A stretch of 64,000 nucleotides of DNA, from the NCBI GenBank assembly GCA_036971615.1, contig JAYKKR010000011.1:310001-374000 (forward strand). The letters run 5' to 3'. The position numbers were made by a program, and so were the translations under genes. This document shows, in pieces, positions 22,011 through 34,439 of this stretch. The stretch is from Amyloporia xantha. Its lineage: Eukaryota > Basidiomycota > Agaricomycetes > Polyporales > Adustoporiaceae. The notes beneath the pieces are model-generated. The model worked only from the letters and a program-made list of their open reading frames with translations. It made no database searches and had not been told where the DNA came from. The stretch's first letter is position 1. Each line of letters opens with the position of its first letter.

Positions 22011-23272
22011 ATTTCACGAACACAGAGTGTGCCTAACCTATTCTTATCGTACAGGATTGAATGCTGCGAGCCCTCGTTCTCTGTTGCCTGCTGTAAATAA
22101 TCGCGATGAGACTCCATCATCAACCAGAAGGTGTTGCGGCAGGAATACCGTCAGATTTTGGCGGTGGCACGTGTCCTTAAAAGGTCATCTGTGTAGCACA
22201 ATTTGGTGATCCGCACCTATATCATGATAGGTCAATCTAGATTGCAGGAAGTCGGTGGCGTTGCTTCTCTGGGAACTTCTTGCATTCGCGGCATCGCTAA
22301 TATCGCACATTGGCAGACCACTCGCAGCAATGAGGCTATACACGCGTCCAAGATCGCTGTCAATGTATACATGTTCCAGTCGTCAGCGGTCTTGAGACCA
22401 CAGCTGATGTAGCGGTGGCGAAATAAACGTGGGGTTGTTCGGGTGTAGTGGCATTGCGGCGGAGGAAAGCGGATTTGAACGGTAAGTCCAACGAAAATTC
22501 GAAGCATAAACACTCACAAACATGTCATCACTGTCGAAGTTCATGTCTTGGTCTCCTTCCAGTGCGAATTTTGAAAAACGAATATGATGGGACGATCACA
22601 TACGCCTCAGCGCCCAAGAAGATCAAGAAGGATAGGAAATACATGTGTCATCTGAGCAATGGACGTAGCTATACGTGAATCTAATACATCGGGAGACTCT
22701 ATGTAGTGAGTCTAGCACATTCTTTTTGCGTGGTATGATATGTGGTGGACCACACGAGGCTATTATAGGTACCTGAGTATTTCCGTCCTGCCACATGTTC
22801 TCCAATCTCAGGCCAGAATTCAACCAGAATCCTTCAGGGATTGAAAGCAGGAATGGCTACTCAGACGAGCTGGATCGCATAGAGGAGGAGGACATGTACA
22901 GACTGTCGAAGGTCTGACTTTGTCGACGACTGCGACACTGATCTGCAATCGGTCGGACAGATCTTGGGTGGCAAAAGCCATAAGGCTGCGGGATCCGGCG
23001 CGTGCGAAGAAAGAGCTACCGTGAAGCTGAGTTCCTGAGACGCCCATAACCACTCACTAGGTACTATAAGAATGCTACAGTGTCCATATATCCGAGCAAG
23101 GTTCCCGCTTATCCGCAGTTCCACTCACAGCAGCACTCTCGCTGTGCGCATTCGTCCACTTCCATTATCATCTGGTCGCTGCACACTTGGTATGAATGTC
23201 TTGTGGATCACTAAGAGCTTTGCACTTTCTAACGAGATGCAATAGGGAACGTCATAATTCCTATAATCACAC
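22011..23272. other. No gene supported
   Basis: Upstream of the ferric reductase. Short frames on both strands without motifs. The last 150 bp before 23273 should carry the reductase promoter; I see no clear TATA box. Confidence 0.35.
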
Positions 23273-26200
23273 ATGGATCCGCCAAACTCAACGGCAGCGG
23301 CGCCCTTGACAGCTCATCCCACTAATCACTCATGCTCACAAGGCGACATCGAATGGATCATAGCCTACCTCGAATCTCATGTCCTAACTGATCCTAGCAT
23401 GGTTTATGCTGGTATCCTATGGATTATCCTAGCCGCCATTGTCGTCGTATACAGCATTTCTCACCTCACAGGCTCAAGAGTGAGCTACTTAGGTGCACAC
23501 TGGACGAAGTGGACCATCCGCCGGAGGACATGGAGGAAGAAGCATGCCCTCAAACTTGTCCAGGAGAAGGGTCATAAGCAGCCTCTGCCACTCCCATCTA
23601 ATGCCCAGATTCTCACTCTCACTTTCCTCGTGATCGCTGCTATACTCCTGACGTTTGCTGGACCAGACTACTTTGCGCCTGGATCCACGATATGGAATGT
23701 GCGCGACACATCCACGGCACAAATCGAAAGCCGTGCGCTCCTTCCGTGCACTCTCTCCTACGACATGCCCGATTATACAATTTCTAAGTCATGGTGGACG
23801 TCAGGGGATCGAACTGGTGTCATAGCTTTTGCTCTCTTCCCCCTCTGCGTGCTTTTGGCCCTCAAGTCTCCGCCTTTTGCGATACTCTCACTCCCTTTCA
23901 CTGTTCACTTGTATTTCGACAAACTCTCCTGGATACACAAGTGGATTGGCCGTCTCATTTGGTTAATTTCCGCCATTCACGTTATACTCTGGAGCGTGCA
24001 GTTATCGTTGGACAAAAGAAGTGACACCGGAAAGATCGCGTATACGTATGCATGGAAGTTCCCGAACTTCGTCCATGGGTGGCTAGTAAGTCAAATTTGT
24101 CATCCCGTCTCGAACGAAAACCGAACAAACGTCATATTAGGCATTCGTTTTCCTGACACTGCTTATCGCCCTCTCCATCCGGCCTATTCGACGCAATCAT
24201 TACGAATCATTTTATTTCCTGCATATTCTTCTGGTCCCATTTACTCTCATATTTTCCGCCTTGCACCATCCCGCCGTTGGATGGTGGTGTTGGGTGGCCC
24301 TTGCAATGTGGGCCGCCGAACGAATCTGGCGATTGAATCAGTGGCTGTATATCAATAACTACTTGGGCGTCATACTTCCGCAGAGTACGTCCATGATGGC
24401 ATATGAAGGTCCAATACCGAACACATATACTAAGCCGGAGGCATGGGAGAAGGCAGACTCCCGCGATTTCGAACTACCACAAACACTGAAACAGGGTGCA
24501 CCGTCGCTCCAGATCCGACCATTTCACGGCCATACAGCCCTCTCATTCGCCGAAGTTGCATCTGGGCCCTATGGAGACTACTTCGCACCGCCTGGCTTTG
24601 CACATGTGGAGTTCATCCCTGAAAGTACTACGCGTCCCTCTGAAGATACTGTGCGTCTTCGACTGGTCACGCCCAGCTATATGGCCTGGGCACCCGGACA
24701 ACACTTTCTCCTCTCTATCCCTGCCATATCGAAATTTACCTCGCATCCGTTCACGAACGCATCGGTATGTGATCACGAAGCGCTGACCCCCGCGGGACGC
24801 GAGCTTGTCTTCTTCATTAGTGCGAAAAATGGGTGGACGAAGCGACTCCGGGATAGAGTTTCCCAGATGACCGCACACAAAGAGACTCGCGTTGCAGGCG
24901 AAGGGCTCCCGGCCAACTGCGCAGACCCGCCCCGCGGGGTGCTGTTACGGGCGTATGTGGACGGGCCGTTTGGTTCCTCGGCTCGAGTGGAGTGGGGCGC
25001 ATATTCCACCGTCATGATTGTGGCGGGCGGCACGGGCGTGAGTTTCGGGCTGGCCGTGCTGCAGTATGTGTGCCTGTGTATGGCAGGTAGGAAGGGGGTG
25101 CATTTGGGTGGGAGGGGAAGCGGATGGGGCCATCCTGACTTCAAGACGCGGCGCGTGCGCTTTATCTGGACGATCCGTGAGGAAAGTGAGTAGGCTCTAC
25201 ATTTGTCGTTCGGATACTGGACCCATCCGTGTGACGGTATCTTAGGTCATATAGGATGGTGCGCCGCTGCCCTCCGGCGCTGCATGGCCATGGTCCCCGA
25301 TTCTGAACTGCAGGTTGACATTTTCGTCACGAAGGAGAAGTCGTCCCTGCAGAATGGTTCCTCCCTTGGTGTTCCACAACGAGTAGGCGAAGACGATCGC
25401 TTCGTGCCTCCCCCTTCTCTCGATGTTCGGCCTTCCCGGGAAGATCGTCCAAGTTCAGGTCAGAGGCGTAGACGATCAGAGTCCGTCTCTTCTGTAGATA
25501 GTCACGCAGAAACGTTCGTCAACCAGGGCTACTACAGGAGTAGCTACATCAGTGAAGTTGGTGAGCTAGGACACGAAGAGCACATCTTCGACTTTACCCA
25601 CTTCGAAGGCGATAATGACAAGGAGAACCCGGATGAAGCACAGCTCAGCCTTGCGGTGGAGAGAGAAGGAGGAAAACTTCAGCGGGTTGCATCTCGAAAG
25701 ATAGCAGTCCTCTCCACTGCGCAGAGCTCATGGGAGGGCCGACCTGAAACGATGCCGTTACGAGGTACGTGGTCGTCAAATCTAATCGACCAGAGACCGA
25801 CTGTTGTTACGCCACCGCCTATAGATGAGCAAGACGGTGATGATGAGTCGTATCATCGCGACACGAATCAGTCGCATGCATACGAGTTACCGCAAATAGT
25901 CACCTCCTCCAGCGTCGTGTTCAGTCATGATGATTACGCGCACGATTACAGCTTGCCGGATCCTCAAATTTCGAGTGCCTCCCAGGCGCTCCCTCACCGT
26001 GCATCGGGAATTTCAGAAATAGAACGTCCATCATCTGTCGCCTCCAACGCAAGCATACCGTCGGATGTGGAGACCCTGGCACCGTTATTGTCGAAAGGTA
26101 AAAAGGACGCGGAGCATCCAGAACCCGAGTTAGACCAGTCAGAGCTGCACGATATTGGTATCGATGAGAAGCATAAGCATAAAGGGAGACCTGATCTAAT

Positions 26201-26450
26201 GGTCATTCTTGCCGAAGAGGTAGAACAGGCGTGGGGTCCTATTATAGTTGGGTGTAAGTCGTATACAGAGTCATCTCCAGATTCTCCGCACCGTGGTCTA
26301 ATTGTCATCGCTTTTTACGTAGGTTGTGGTCCCCTCACGCTCAGCGCAACAATGCGGAAGGCCGTCGCGGCACAAATTAACCCTGGCAGAATACGACAAG
26401 GGAGTTTCAGCAGTTCTATAACCTTGGTTTCGGAGGACTTCGAATTTTGA
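23273..26450 (+). CDS. Ferric reductase transmembrane protein (FRE/NOX superfamily)
   Basis: Four exons (23273-24085, 24141-25185, 25246-26253, 26323-26450) join in phase to about 997 residues. The enzyme passes electrons from NADPH through FAD and two haems across the plasma membrane to reduce Fe(III) or Cu(II) before uptake. It shows a first helix at about 45-63, a second at 113-130, then the haem helices. H222 and H236 (IHKWIGR, AIHVILW) and H299 and H313 (FLHILLV, ALHHP) are each 14 apart, as in the bis-haem core. FAD site HPFTNAS at about 473-479, DGPFGS at about 545, NADPH site AGGTGVSFG at about 566-574, and the C-terminal GCCGPLTLS. Between the VDIFVTKE strand and that last motif lies an acidic Ser-rich insert of about 300 residues, probably cytosolic and regulatory. 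Pieces of a close paralogue occur at 35.8-36.3 and 48.97-49.09 kb. Confidence 0.93.
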
Positions 26451-28200
26451 TCTCTATGCGGCAGGGACAAGAAGCCAGTTGTTTGAAGTTGACAACTTGA
26501 ACTTGCAGTACTGAGCAATTCCACATATACTTGTACATTGGCTGTTGCTTGTATCCTCGTCCTATCCGGATTGTGTCTAAGTCGGAATTCAGTTTGGTCA
26601 TTCGAAAGCAAGTCTGAGTCAAATTCGTGTGCATAGTCAGGCTCCTTCCCGCCACTTTCGGGAGGTAGGGGGCCCATCCGAGGGACTTTATGACATACGG
26701 AAAACATACCAGCCACAATACGGCGATATCCGAGCCAATTTCCAACTCAGCCCAAATTCAAACACCTCAATCTTATCCCCCTCTACCTCCCTACAGCGGC
26801 TGGCACAAAACATGAGTAAACAACGGAGCCCGGACGTGTGCCTTCTCGATTCGGAAGGTGGAATTCCTGACTTTGTTGGTGGTGGTTGAACGCGACCGCT
26901 GGTTCAGCGGACTCAGAAGTTTTCTATGAGCTTGAGAACCTTCGACAAAATTTCTGAAGTATCTCAAGAAATATATGAACAGCTTAGAAGAGCTATGGGT
27001 ACAAAAATCCGATTCTCATCTTTGAGCCTTCCCCCCTTCCGTCCTTTGGCCTACTAGCTGACCTGCAGATACGATGACTATCCTTCCCTCTCCAAAGGGG
27101 ACTCTGTGGATGCATTTGCTTATCAGAAATTAATTTTACATGTAGGTTGTATGGTGGAAATACAAGTCTCAGAGCCTCTGCTTGCTATATTGCGCAGGCC
27201 CGCGCACAATAAACCCTTTTCGTCGGCGCACCCACCTTCCTGAATTAGAACGTTCGCGCTCCGGAGCCCGCTGTTTACTCGTGTTTTGTGCCAGCCGCCG
27301 TAGGGAGGTGAGGGGGATTAAGATTGAGGGGTTTGAATTTGCACGTGATTGTCACATGATCCATGATCTATTAATATCCTGGGATTCATCGTACTGAGCA
27401 TAGAATACCGCCATTCGGATGGGCCCCCACCTCCCGGAGAAGGATGGGCAGGAGCCTGGTGCATAGTCCCTTCCCTCGATTGGGACTTCACGTGCTTTGA
27501 ATTGACGCGCGTCTACGTACTGTCCAAGACTTGGTCCAAGACTACGTCTGGTCCGACTCTGGTGGCTGTTTCTCGAGGCGATGATGCACCGCCGACTAGA
27601 TGCATGCCACCAGTTACACATGCGAGAATGCGGTGTTTAGCCTTATTTCCTGGAATACATGGTCTGACTCTTCTGGAACGGTACAGGCGCAGAAGCACTG
27701 CTAGAGGTTATGCAAGTTCCCTAGTGAGCTATCTAGTAACTTGCGCCGTTCGCGGCCGCCCCTTGGGGTGAACATCATCTATATGGCTACACGGCTAATG
27801 CTTAGTCTGCAGATATCGTATTATTTACTACGATTGAAGCAAGGAACGTGTTAACCTGCATCCTGTTTACCTCGCAGTCATGGCATATGATGGACACGCG
27901 TCGATACTTGCTGTCCTTCTCTTTTTCTGGCCAGGGTGAATGGCGTCTTGATGAAACAAGCAGAGTGCGTGGTAATCGCGCGGTGCAGTTCTTGCTTACC
28001 ACGTTGTGTTCTTTGACTGTCTGCCCGAAGTTCACAGTTCAATCTCTAATTCGAAGACACGCAACACCGGCCCTCATGAGCATGTAAGGCCTAGGGGCAT
28101 TTGGCGCGTGTACAGGACCTTCGGTGAAGCTTCAAAGCAATTGAGAAAGACCCTGTCATCTCCGCACTCACAACGTGGCGATGCCAAACTGGATGGTAAT
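26451..28200. other. No gene supported
   Basis: Downstream of the ferric reductase. A number of short frames, none longer than 133 codons, with no motif or repeat relation I could establish. Confidence 0.35.
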
Positions 28201-29089
28201 TTACTTGATCCTTTGAAGGACAGAGGACATGAGTCACCCCATTACATATCTTGCATACATCCGTACGAGACTTCATGTGGAGAGTCGTGCTGTAGTTCAC
28301 TCAAGATCAGGCAGCAGTCCAGGAAGGCGTGGTAAATGTGGTCCATGTTCATCAACAGGGACCTTCAGATAAAGGCACGATGCGTCCAGCAACTGTATAC
28401 TCACGGTCGTTGCAAACTTCACTCTTCTATCTTTGTGCTGTTGCTCAGGACCGGACATGAGGAATATGTATTTGATGGTTTACTTGACTATACGCAGAGA
28501 CCAGATGGTGTAGCCGCGTCTTATCGCTTCTGACAAGGCTGTCAATCTCTTTTAAAGGTGAGCTGTTACTTCATGCCCGCAGCGATTCTACTCTGACGGG
28601 GCATTATAGTATTTGGATTGTTGATCCCCACAGTTCGATTCCGTTGGAGTCAGCCTCTGACATCGTCAAATCAAACCCTAATCAAGTCGGATTTAAGTTT
28701 TGATGTCAGTGACGGTATTAATGGCATTCTGAAGACAGCAACATAGGGTCTAGTATTGCTTTCAAGATTTAATGAATACGTATCATACCACGGTAATGAG
28801 TACGTCGACCGAAAGGCAAGTGCATCGTCCTCGTGTGGCAGAACTATAATAACCTATTCCGGCTCAGCATGGCTACTGTTGAGCGGTATTGTGAGATGCC
28901 GTCTTCAAGAAGCATCAACTTCTGGAGTATATATCGCATGATCCTGGCTGCATTACACTTGGCACATGCCCCTTGAGCTGGCCTTTGCAACTCGGTAATC
29001 AGTCTTCCGCAGGTTCTGTATACATGGTGCAACACGAGGATACTGCTCAAGCTCCCACAAAACCTCTCGACGTCGGTATACGTCCAGAC
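28200..29089 (+). pseudogene. Relic of the gene upstream in block A (copy 1)
   Basis: This stretch is shared with 41.34-42.27 and 59.4-60.39 kb. Common blocks are a GTCGTGCTGTAG segment, the CTTCTGACAAGGCTGT..AAAGGTGAGC exon end, and a segment that reads LAALHLAHVPWARLRNSVISL in the 60.2 kb copy. A related 55.4-55.7 kb copy reads WTDSPSAGLRNTISSLLQVL. This copy is broken by stops (TGA after GCCCCT at 28978). It may be the C-terminal half of a tandem DUF6535-type gene; the parent family is not certain. Confidence 0.45.
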
Positions 29090-30780
29090 ATGGGCTCTCC
29101 TCCATCCAACCGTGCTACCAGTGCAGGAGAGCAACGAACAGCCCGATCCCGAGTGTCGGCTCATGTGGACAATCAGTATAAGCTACTAAGCTCCCCTACA
29201 AATGTGCGTCATTCACGTTTTTAGTGTGCTTGAAAGTGGGCTAATAGGCAAATCCTACTCTTGTATTATTTTCCTTCAGACGATACCATTGCATGCGAAA
29301 CCTCCACCATCCGAGCGCACTGTCATAGATGCTCTACGTAGGCAGAACGTCGCCTTATACTTATGGGTACTGCTGACTCTGTTCCGACTCAGGGCATGAC
29401 CCTCGCATCACCGCGGTGCTATCCTCATCTGTAACACCGTCCAAGGATGACTTTCAATATGATTGGTCTGGCTATGCTCGTCTGATGTGGGACAAGGAGA
29501 GCCGGACGATTCGAGATTGGAAGGAGGAAATGGATACGTTATTCATATTTGTGAGTCGAGTCTCAGTCTCGCTCTTGGTTATCACTCCACGCGATGAGAG
29601 TCGCCAGCGCGCAGATTTGGTAGATTCTATGCTTATAACACCGTTAAAGGCCGGTCTATTCTCCGCGGTCGTCACAGGTTTCATTGTCCCATTCTATGTC
29701 CTCCTCAACCCGCAGGTGACCACCCCTTCCACGGCCGAAGTGCTGCTCCATATTTCCGCGCAGTTGAGCAGCTTTGCTTTATATGCAAACCATCTCAATT
29801 CAACCCACCTGCCTTACTCGGATTCAGTAACCATGTTGTCAACGCCCTCTCCCAGTCGATCGACGGTCACAGTCAATGGACTCTGGCTGTCGGCGCTCGT
29901 TTGTACTCTCGCCGACTCGTCCATTGCCATCTGCGTCAAGCAGTGGTTGAATCGCTACATGGCAGGTGTAACGCCCTCATCTCTCTCTGATCGCTCTGTC
30001 GTGAGCACTTGGTACAGTCGCCACCAGAATCTTGACAGATGGATGGTTGCCCGGATAATCAGTTTCTTACCCATTCTCCTGCAAATCTCTCTCGCGCTGT
30101 TTCTCCTTGGATTGGTCATCCTGCTGTGGTGCTTAGAAGACGTAGTAGCTTATGCGATATCGGTGCTCGTCGGCGCTCTGCTGCTGTTCATCCTTATCAC
30201 TGCAGTGATGCCGGTCATTTTCGATGGCTGCCCGTACAAATCTCCGCAGGCCTGGGCCCTTGTTTGTTGGGCATTCTTTACTCGGCAGCAACTCATCAAT
30301 TGGTATGTGTTCTTTCTCGCTGTTAAATAATTATTGTGCTGAAAGGCAATCAGCACCGGTAGACTGCGTATCCATAGACGACCATCCTCTGTCCCTTACG
30401 CTGGACCTGCAGACTGGTCAGATTATGGTAGACTGCCGGATGTAGACGACGCAGAATTGTTAGCGACTGCTGACGATGTCCTTATGGACGACAGCGTCTC
30501 CAATTCCCGTATCAAAACCTACATCACGCGCATGCCTATAATGGACGCCAGCAAGGCGCTGTCCGCAATCATACGGAGGAGGATCGTGAGGGGCAGGATA
30601 ACGATCCCATGCGCTACAGACCACGTCCCCGAGATGGTGGTCTATCTTGCCCAGTTGACGGAGCGTGTTCTCAAGGCTGACACAGATGGGACCAGTAGCG
30701 CGACTGATATACTCGAATCTCTTCGCGTGGTCGTCGAAACGAACGATTTGATCAATGGCTGGGAGGACCTTGTTCAGTAA
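29090..30780 (+). CDS. DUF6535 family membrane protein, five exons, intact
   Basis: Exons 29090-29203, 29280-29337, 29393-29550, 29650-30302 and 30354-30780 join in phase (0, 1, 0, 2) to about 469 residues. The N-terminus is disordered. DWSGYARLMWDKE, then the amphipathic WKEEMDTLFIF, precedes the first helix AGLFSAVVTGFIVPFYVLL (about 111-129). WLSALVCTLADSSIAICVKQWL is the second, and FLPILLQISLALFLLGLVILLW plus VLVGALLLFILITAVMPVIF are the third and fourth, followed by CPYKSPQAW. The C-terminal 140 residues are soluble. The 99-nt third intron is a multiple of three, so genomic DNA stays open through it. The 60.4-62.0 kb copy has lost its start and gained a stop, so this is the only complete copy of block A in the window. 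Function unknown; expected in a membrane. Confidence 0.82.
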
Positions 30781-31039
30781 TGCTACAACAGTATTTGAGT
30801 TAAATTATCACACCTAGCTGTTTTGGCGATATCAGTAGACTCTCGCATCACCCGTCATGGAAATTATCGGTGTGATTTTTTTGTCGCGGAGACGCTACTA
30901 CCGATTGTAGCATTTCATGTTCATAGCACAGTGTATGTAGAAGCTCTGAGTACGGAATCTCATCCATCATCTGAATGATATGAGACATCCCGTCCAATTG
31001 GGACACATACCTCATGACCATCTTCCATCGTGTCCAGGA

Positions 31040-31460
31040 CTCTGTGACAAAGACGTCCCAGGCCTAGAGAAACCAAACACAACGCCCAAGAAGGGGGTTG
31101 AGGTCGTCAGGGATCGAGGTGGCTATTTGATGAGGGAAGAATTCGAGATACAGATAAAATTGTCGCGTCATGTAAGCTGGCCATGATAGTTCCTGTACGG
31201 CTGAAGCGGGCAAATGGAGGGTTACTTCTGCTCGCTTGAAGCTGAGGATGAACCGAGTCGTATAATCTCAGAGTAAGACTCACAAGCGGTTGCCGAGGAG
31301 TACGAGGTTCAGTAGGTTCTCTGCAACACTTGATGGGAGCACGCGTTCTGTTGCGTTGACGGAAGATCACGTGTCCGCGTCTGTGGTGCGGGTAATCGGG
31401 ATCTCAGATTGTCTTTGTCTCTCATCCTGAGGGGGCGGCTCTGATTTGGCTTCTATCTGA
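31040..31460 (+). pseudogene. DUF6535-type C-terminal exon relic (copy 1)
   Basis: GGGGTTGAGGTCGTCAGGGATCGAG and GGGATCTCAGATTGTCTTTGTCTCTCATCCTG match 62.55 and 62.83 kb. The second block also matches, reversed, 14.64 kb next to the minus-strand DUF6535 gene. Frames are short and interrupted. Confidence 0.4.
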
Positions 31461-31878
31461 ATTGAATGCTTCGCCACAAATTGCGGTATAGCGTATTTAT
31501 GAACATTGGCAGTACGACATAAGATTCATAATTTCCCCTCATGCCTTCTCGAAGCTACTTTATCCCATCTTCAGGTTTATTATGCACCTCGGGGTCGCAA
31601 GGAGGTGCAGTCGTAGCGTTCAGATGCGCTTTAAACGAAACTCTTCAGTATTAGCTCGATGTTTACCCCATATCGTGGCCTGTGAGTCCGCTACGTGAGT
31701 ATTTTCATCGCGAGAACAAAGGGCAACGTGCTTTCACTTCATGGGCCATGCTTGGCGCATGAAACCACTTATTTGTCATGTCGCATCAGCCGTGGCCCTT
31801 GGGGCAGAATGTGACAAAGCGTACCCCTGAAAACGCGCCACCGTGGCCACAGGCCACAGTCAAAGCATGCTTCTCGAC

Positions 31879-31895
31879 CCAATATAAAAGCCGGG
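31879..31895 (+). promoter_or_regulatory. TATA-type core promoter, conserved in both block A copies
   Basis: CCAATATAAAAGCCGGG, identical at 63338-63354. It lies about 140 bp before the ATG at 32026, with a pyrimidine-rich leader between. Perfect conservation in otherwise drifting DNA supports a working core promoter at the time of duplication. Confidence 0.6.
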
Positions 31896-32025
31896 TCCCA
31901 TGGGACGAGGATGGGCATCGCATTGTCCTCACCTGCTTCCAGTCACATAACAGAGTAGAGTAAAGTTTCCTACCTCCACGCACTTCACCGTGTTCCCTTC
32001 TCCGCTTAGTCGAATTCGCCACACG

Positions 32026-32992
32026 ATGCAATCTTCGTTCATCCGCCTCGACTTTCTGATTCAATCGTCAAAAGTGCTAGCCAGACGCTGTGGAGCATTT
32101 GACCCCGCCACGAAACAGACAGGTGCCCATGCTGTCTTATTTCTTGTGGCATCTCCGTTTCCTAACACTGTTTCACTGTAATAGGTCCTATGCGATAGAG
32201 TTTCTATCGCTGGTGGGCTGTTCAAGAGGCACTCGAAGTCTGGGTCGACATCACCTTACGGAAACGGGGCACTCTTAGCACTCGCCATGGCATCGGTTGG
32301 AATCTCTCTGCGGGATCTGTTGTCGTGGCCTCCGAGGCTCTAGCATAGCAACGAATTAAGGACGAAAATCAACCGGTCAAGCGTCGATGGGACTCTTCCA
32401 CTATATAGTTAAAGTACAGGTTAGTATTTCATCGCGCCTCTTTCAACCTACTTATGTTGCTGACATTATTGCTCCACAGTGGCCGAGTTCTCCGTCAGCT
32501 GCATGCGAGTCAGTGAAGAGGGGAATGCGGGTTTCACCTGGTGACCGACGCGGTTCAAGAGGATGCGGCACGGGCGATACAGGAGGCCCTGAGGTTCGTT
32601 CATTTCCTCGTGCACTAGAGAACACGTCGCTAAACATAAGAATTCAGAACTCTGGCAGCTTCGTCGATATGGCAAGTGTCTATACCTATGCGATTGATCA
32701 CTGCAGTCAGGACGTCTGGCGCCCCGACGTATACACGCTCAGGTCGAAGCAACAAGCATGGATCACGCGTAGGTTCCCGGTCCGGTGGGCCACAGCACGT
32801 AGTTCCAACGCGCATCTGCCAAAGAAATTTGCGCGAGCCGCGCAAGAAGCTTCAGAGGTTAGTTTATCCACCTGTCAGCCGCTGGATGTATGTTTTGACG
32901 AAAACTGGCACAGGACTCTGCAAGCAAATATGCATACCGAGGACATATATATAAGCTCCATTGAACTTGAGACCAGCCGCAACATTGTATAA
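32026..32992 (+). pseudogene. Unknown gene of block A, copy 1, probably broken
   Basis: Starts MQSSFIRLDFLIQSSK; the copy at 63471 starts MRSPLVRLDFLIQSSK. After an intron-like segment ending TAATAG or TAACAG, both copies share a frame reading RWWAVQEALEVWVDITLRK here and RWRALQASLEVWADTTLQK there, then WNLSAG. A later exon begins at a shared CCACAG acceptor (WPSSPSAACESVK). I could not link all pieces in one frame here: a TAG follows SEALA. The 61-aa-plus tail to 32992 is open but unlike the other copy's known part. Family unknown. Confidence 0.4.
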
Positions 32993-33329
32993 AAATACTG
33001 GCCTAAGAGGCCCATGAACCCGGTAACTCATGTCACACGTACCTCTTGTCTGCTACGGTCAGATCCTTCAGTTTTGATTAGTCATACCTTGTACCACATC
33101 TCCATACTCCCTACTTACCGGCACTATCTTCTGCATTAGTACTCGTACAGTAATTCATGTCAGACTTCGATTCTTGTCATGATTTGTTGACTGAATCAGC
33201 GATGTTCACTAAGTACAACGTGGAGTCGCCATCAGCCGAACGCGCGCTGGGTTCAATTACTAGAACCTGTCATATACGCTTCAGTAGCTCAACGCCGGTT
33301 TATCGTAAATCACAGACATGCGAATCATA

Positions 33330-33900
33330 TCACCGACCTCATGAACGAAGCTGTGCGAGAAGTGATCAGACAACAGCTAAACTTGGGACGCATCCAGGAA
33401 CATCGAAACAATGTAGATTCAGAAAGGAGGTAGACCGTTTGATCAGGATGTTAGCGTACAAGTGCATGTGTATGACAGCGTCTGTCTGCGGTTACAGAAC
33501 AGAAGAAGGCATTCAAGTGGTACTGAGCAAAGATAATGAGAATAATCATCGGGAAACCCTCTGTAATCTCAGAAGAACTGAGGAATATTGACAAGATCAG
33601 GCCTCCACACCAGACGCATTGGAGCCCGGCGCAGTGATCAAAGGCCTCATGCCATGCTAGGGTGAAGAAAGTAAGCATGGGAGAGCCCTCGAGAAGTGAA
33701 CCATACAGATAAAAGAAATACTTTAATGAGTCCACGATCGTCCCGAACTCGTAGAGATCGCGTTGGAAAGCGCATCCGAGCTCACCAGTGAATAGCTCTT
33801 CATAAGTAATTCGTCCTTGCACTGTAAGTCCAGCCGACAGCTGATGTGACTGTGAGGCGATTTCCGCTCTAGCGTCGGTTGTTCAAGTAAGACCAGAGCA
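33330..33900. repeat. Block A tail, shared with 43.09-43.66 kb
   Basis: CTCATGAACGAAGCTGTGCGAGAAGTGATCAGACAAC recurs at 43.11 kb, and the homology continues to GACAAGATCAGGCC, GGAAAGCGCATCCGAGCTCACCAG and GACAGCTGATGTGACTG. A minus-strand frame (33822-33451) starts MQGRITYEELFTGELGCAFQ and is protein-like, but in the other copy it is broken. The plus strand reads LMNEAVREVIRQQLNLGRI. I cannot say which strand once coded. Confidence 0.5.
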
Positions 33901-34085
33901 GTGACCTATAGTGCTCGAAGGCTGTTTCCGGCACCTCGATCATGCCTCGCGCGGATTTTTTATTGCGGCCTCAATTATCGCGCTTGTTTTCCGGTAAAGA
34001 GCTGTGTTGATGCTACTTGATACATACTTTCTATCGTACTCAATTAATATATCAAATTGCAGGTTTTATTATTCAGTTCGAAATA

Positions 34086-34106
34086 AATTGAAATAAGCGC
34101 CCAAAA
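34086..34106 (+). repeat. 21-bp direct repeat, copy 1, in AT-rich island
   Basis: AATTGAAATAAGCGCCCAAAA, repeated at 34251. The surrounding 33.95-34.4 kb is markedly AT-rich compared with the rest, and holds no gene. Confidence 0.6.
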
Positions 34107-34250
34107 TGCAGAATAATAACTGTATTTGTGCAAGTAGAAATTATCCGATGCATTTATGACTTCTACAAGAACCCTCCTGAATGCCCCGTGCTCTTATCAC
34201 TTCAAAGGGGCGACATTTCCTTTGATAATATTTATAAATTTCACCACAGA

Positions 34251-34272
34251 AATTGAAATAAGCGCCCAAAAA
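34251..34272 (+). repeat. 21-bp direct repeat, copy 2
   Basis: Second copy, 165 bp from the first. It could be the residue of two solo transposon ends or a pair of protein-binding sites. Confidence 0.6.
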
Positions 34273-34439
34273 GGCGAAAATGTCAGAAAAGGTGTATTTT
34301 AGCCTGTTTCCTTCCTAATATTTCACGGGAACTCGGCATTTTGGTTAGATAGTCTTCTGTAGAAGTGTCGCTTTTTTCCTTCTTGCACCGTAGTAAGATT
34401 GTGCGACAGCTACTGTTTTCCGGGGACAGATATTCATCG

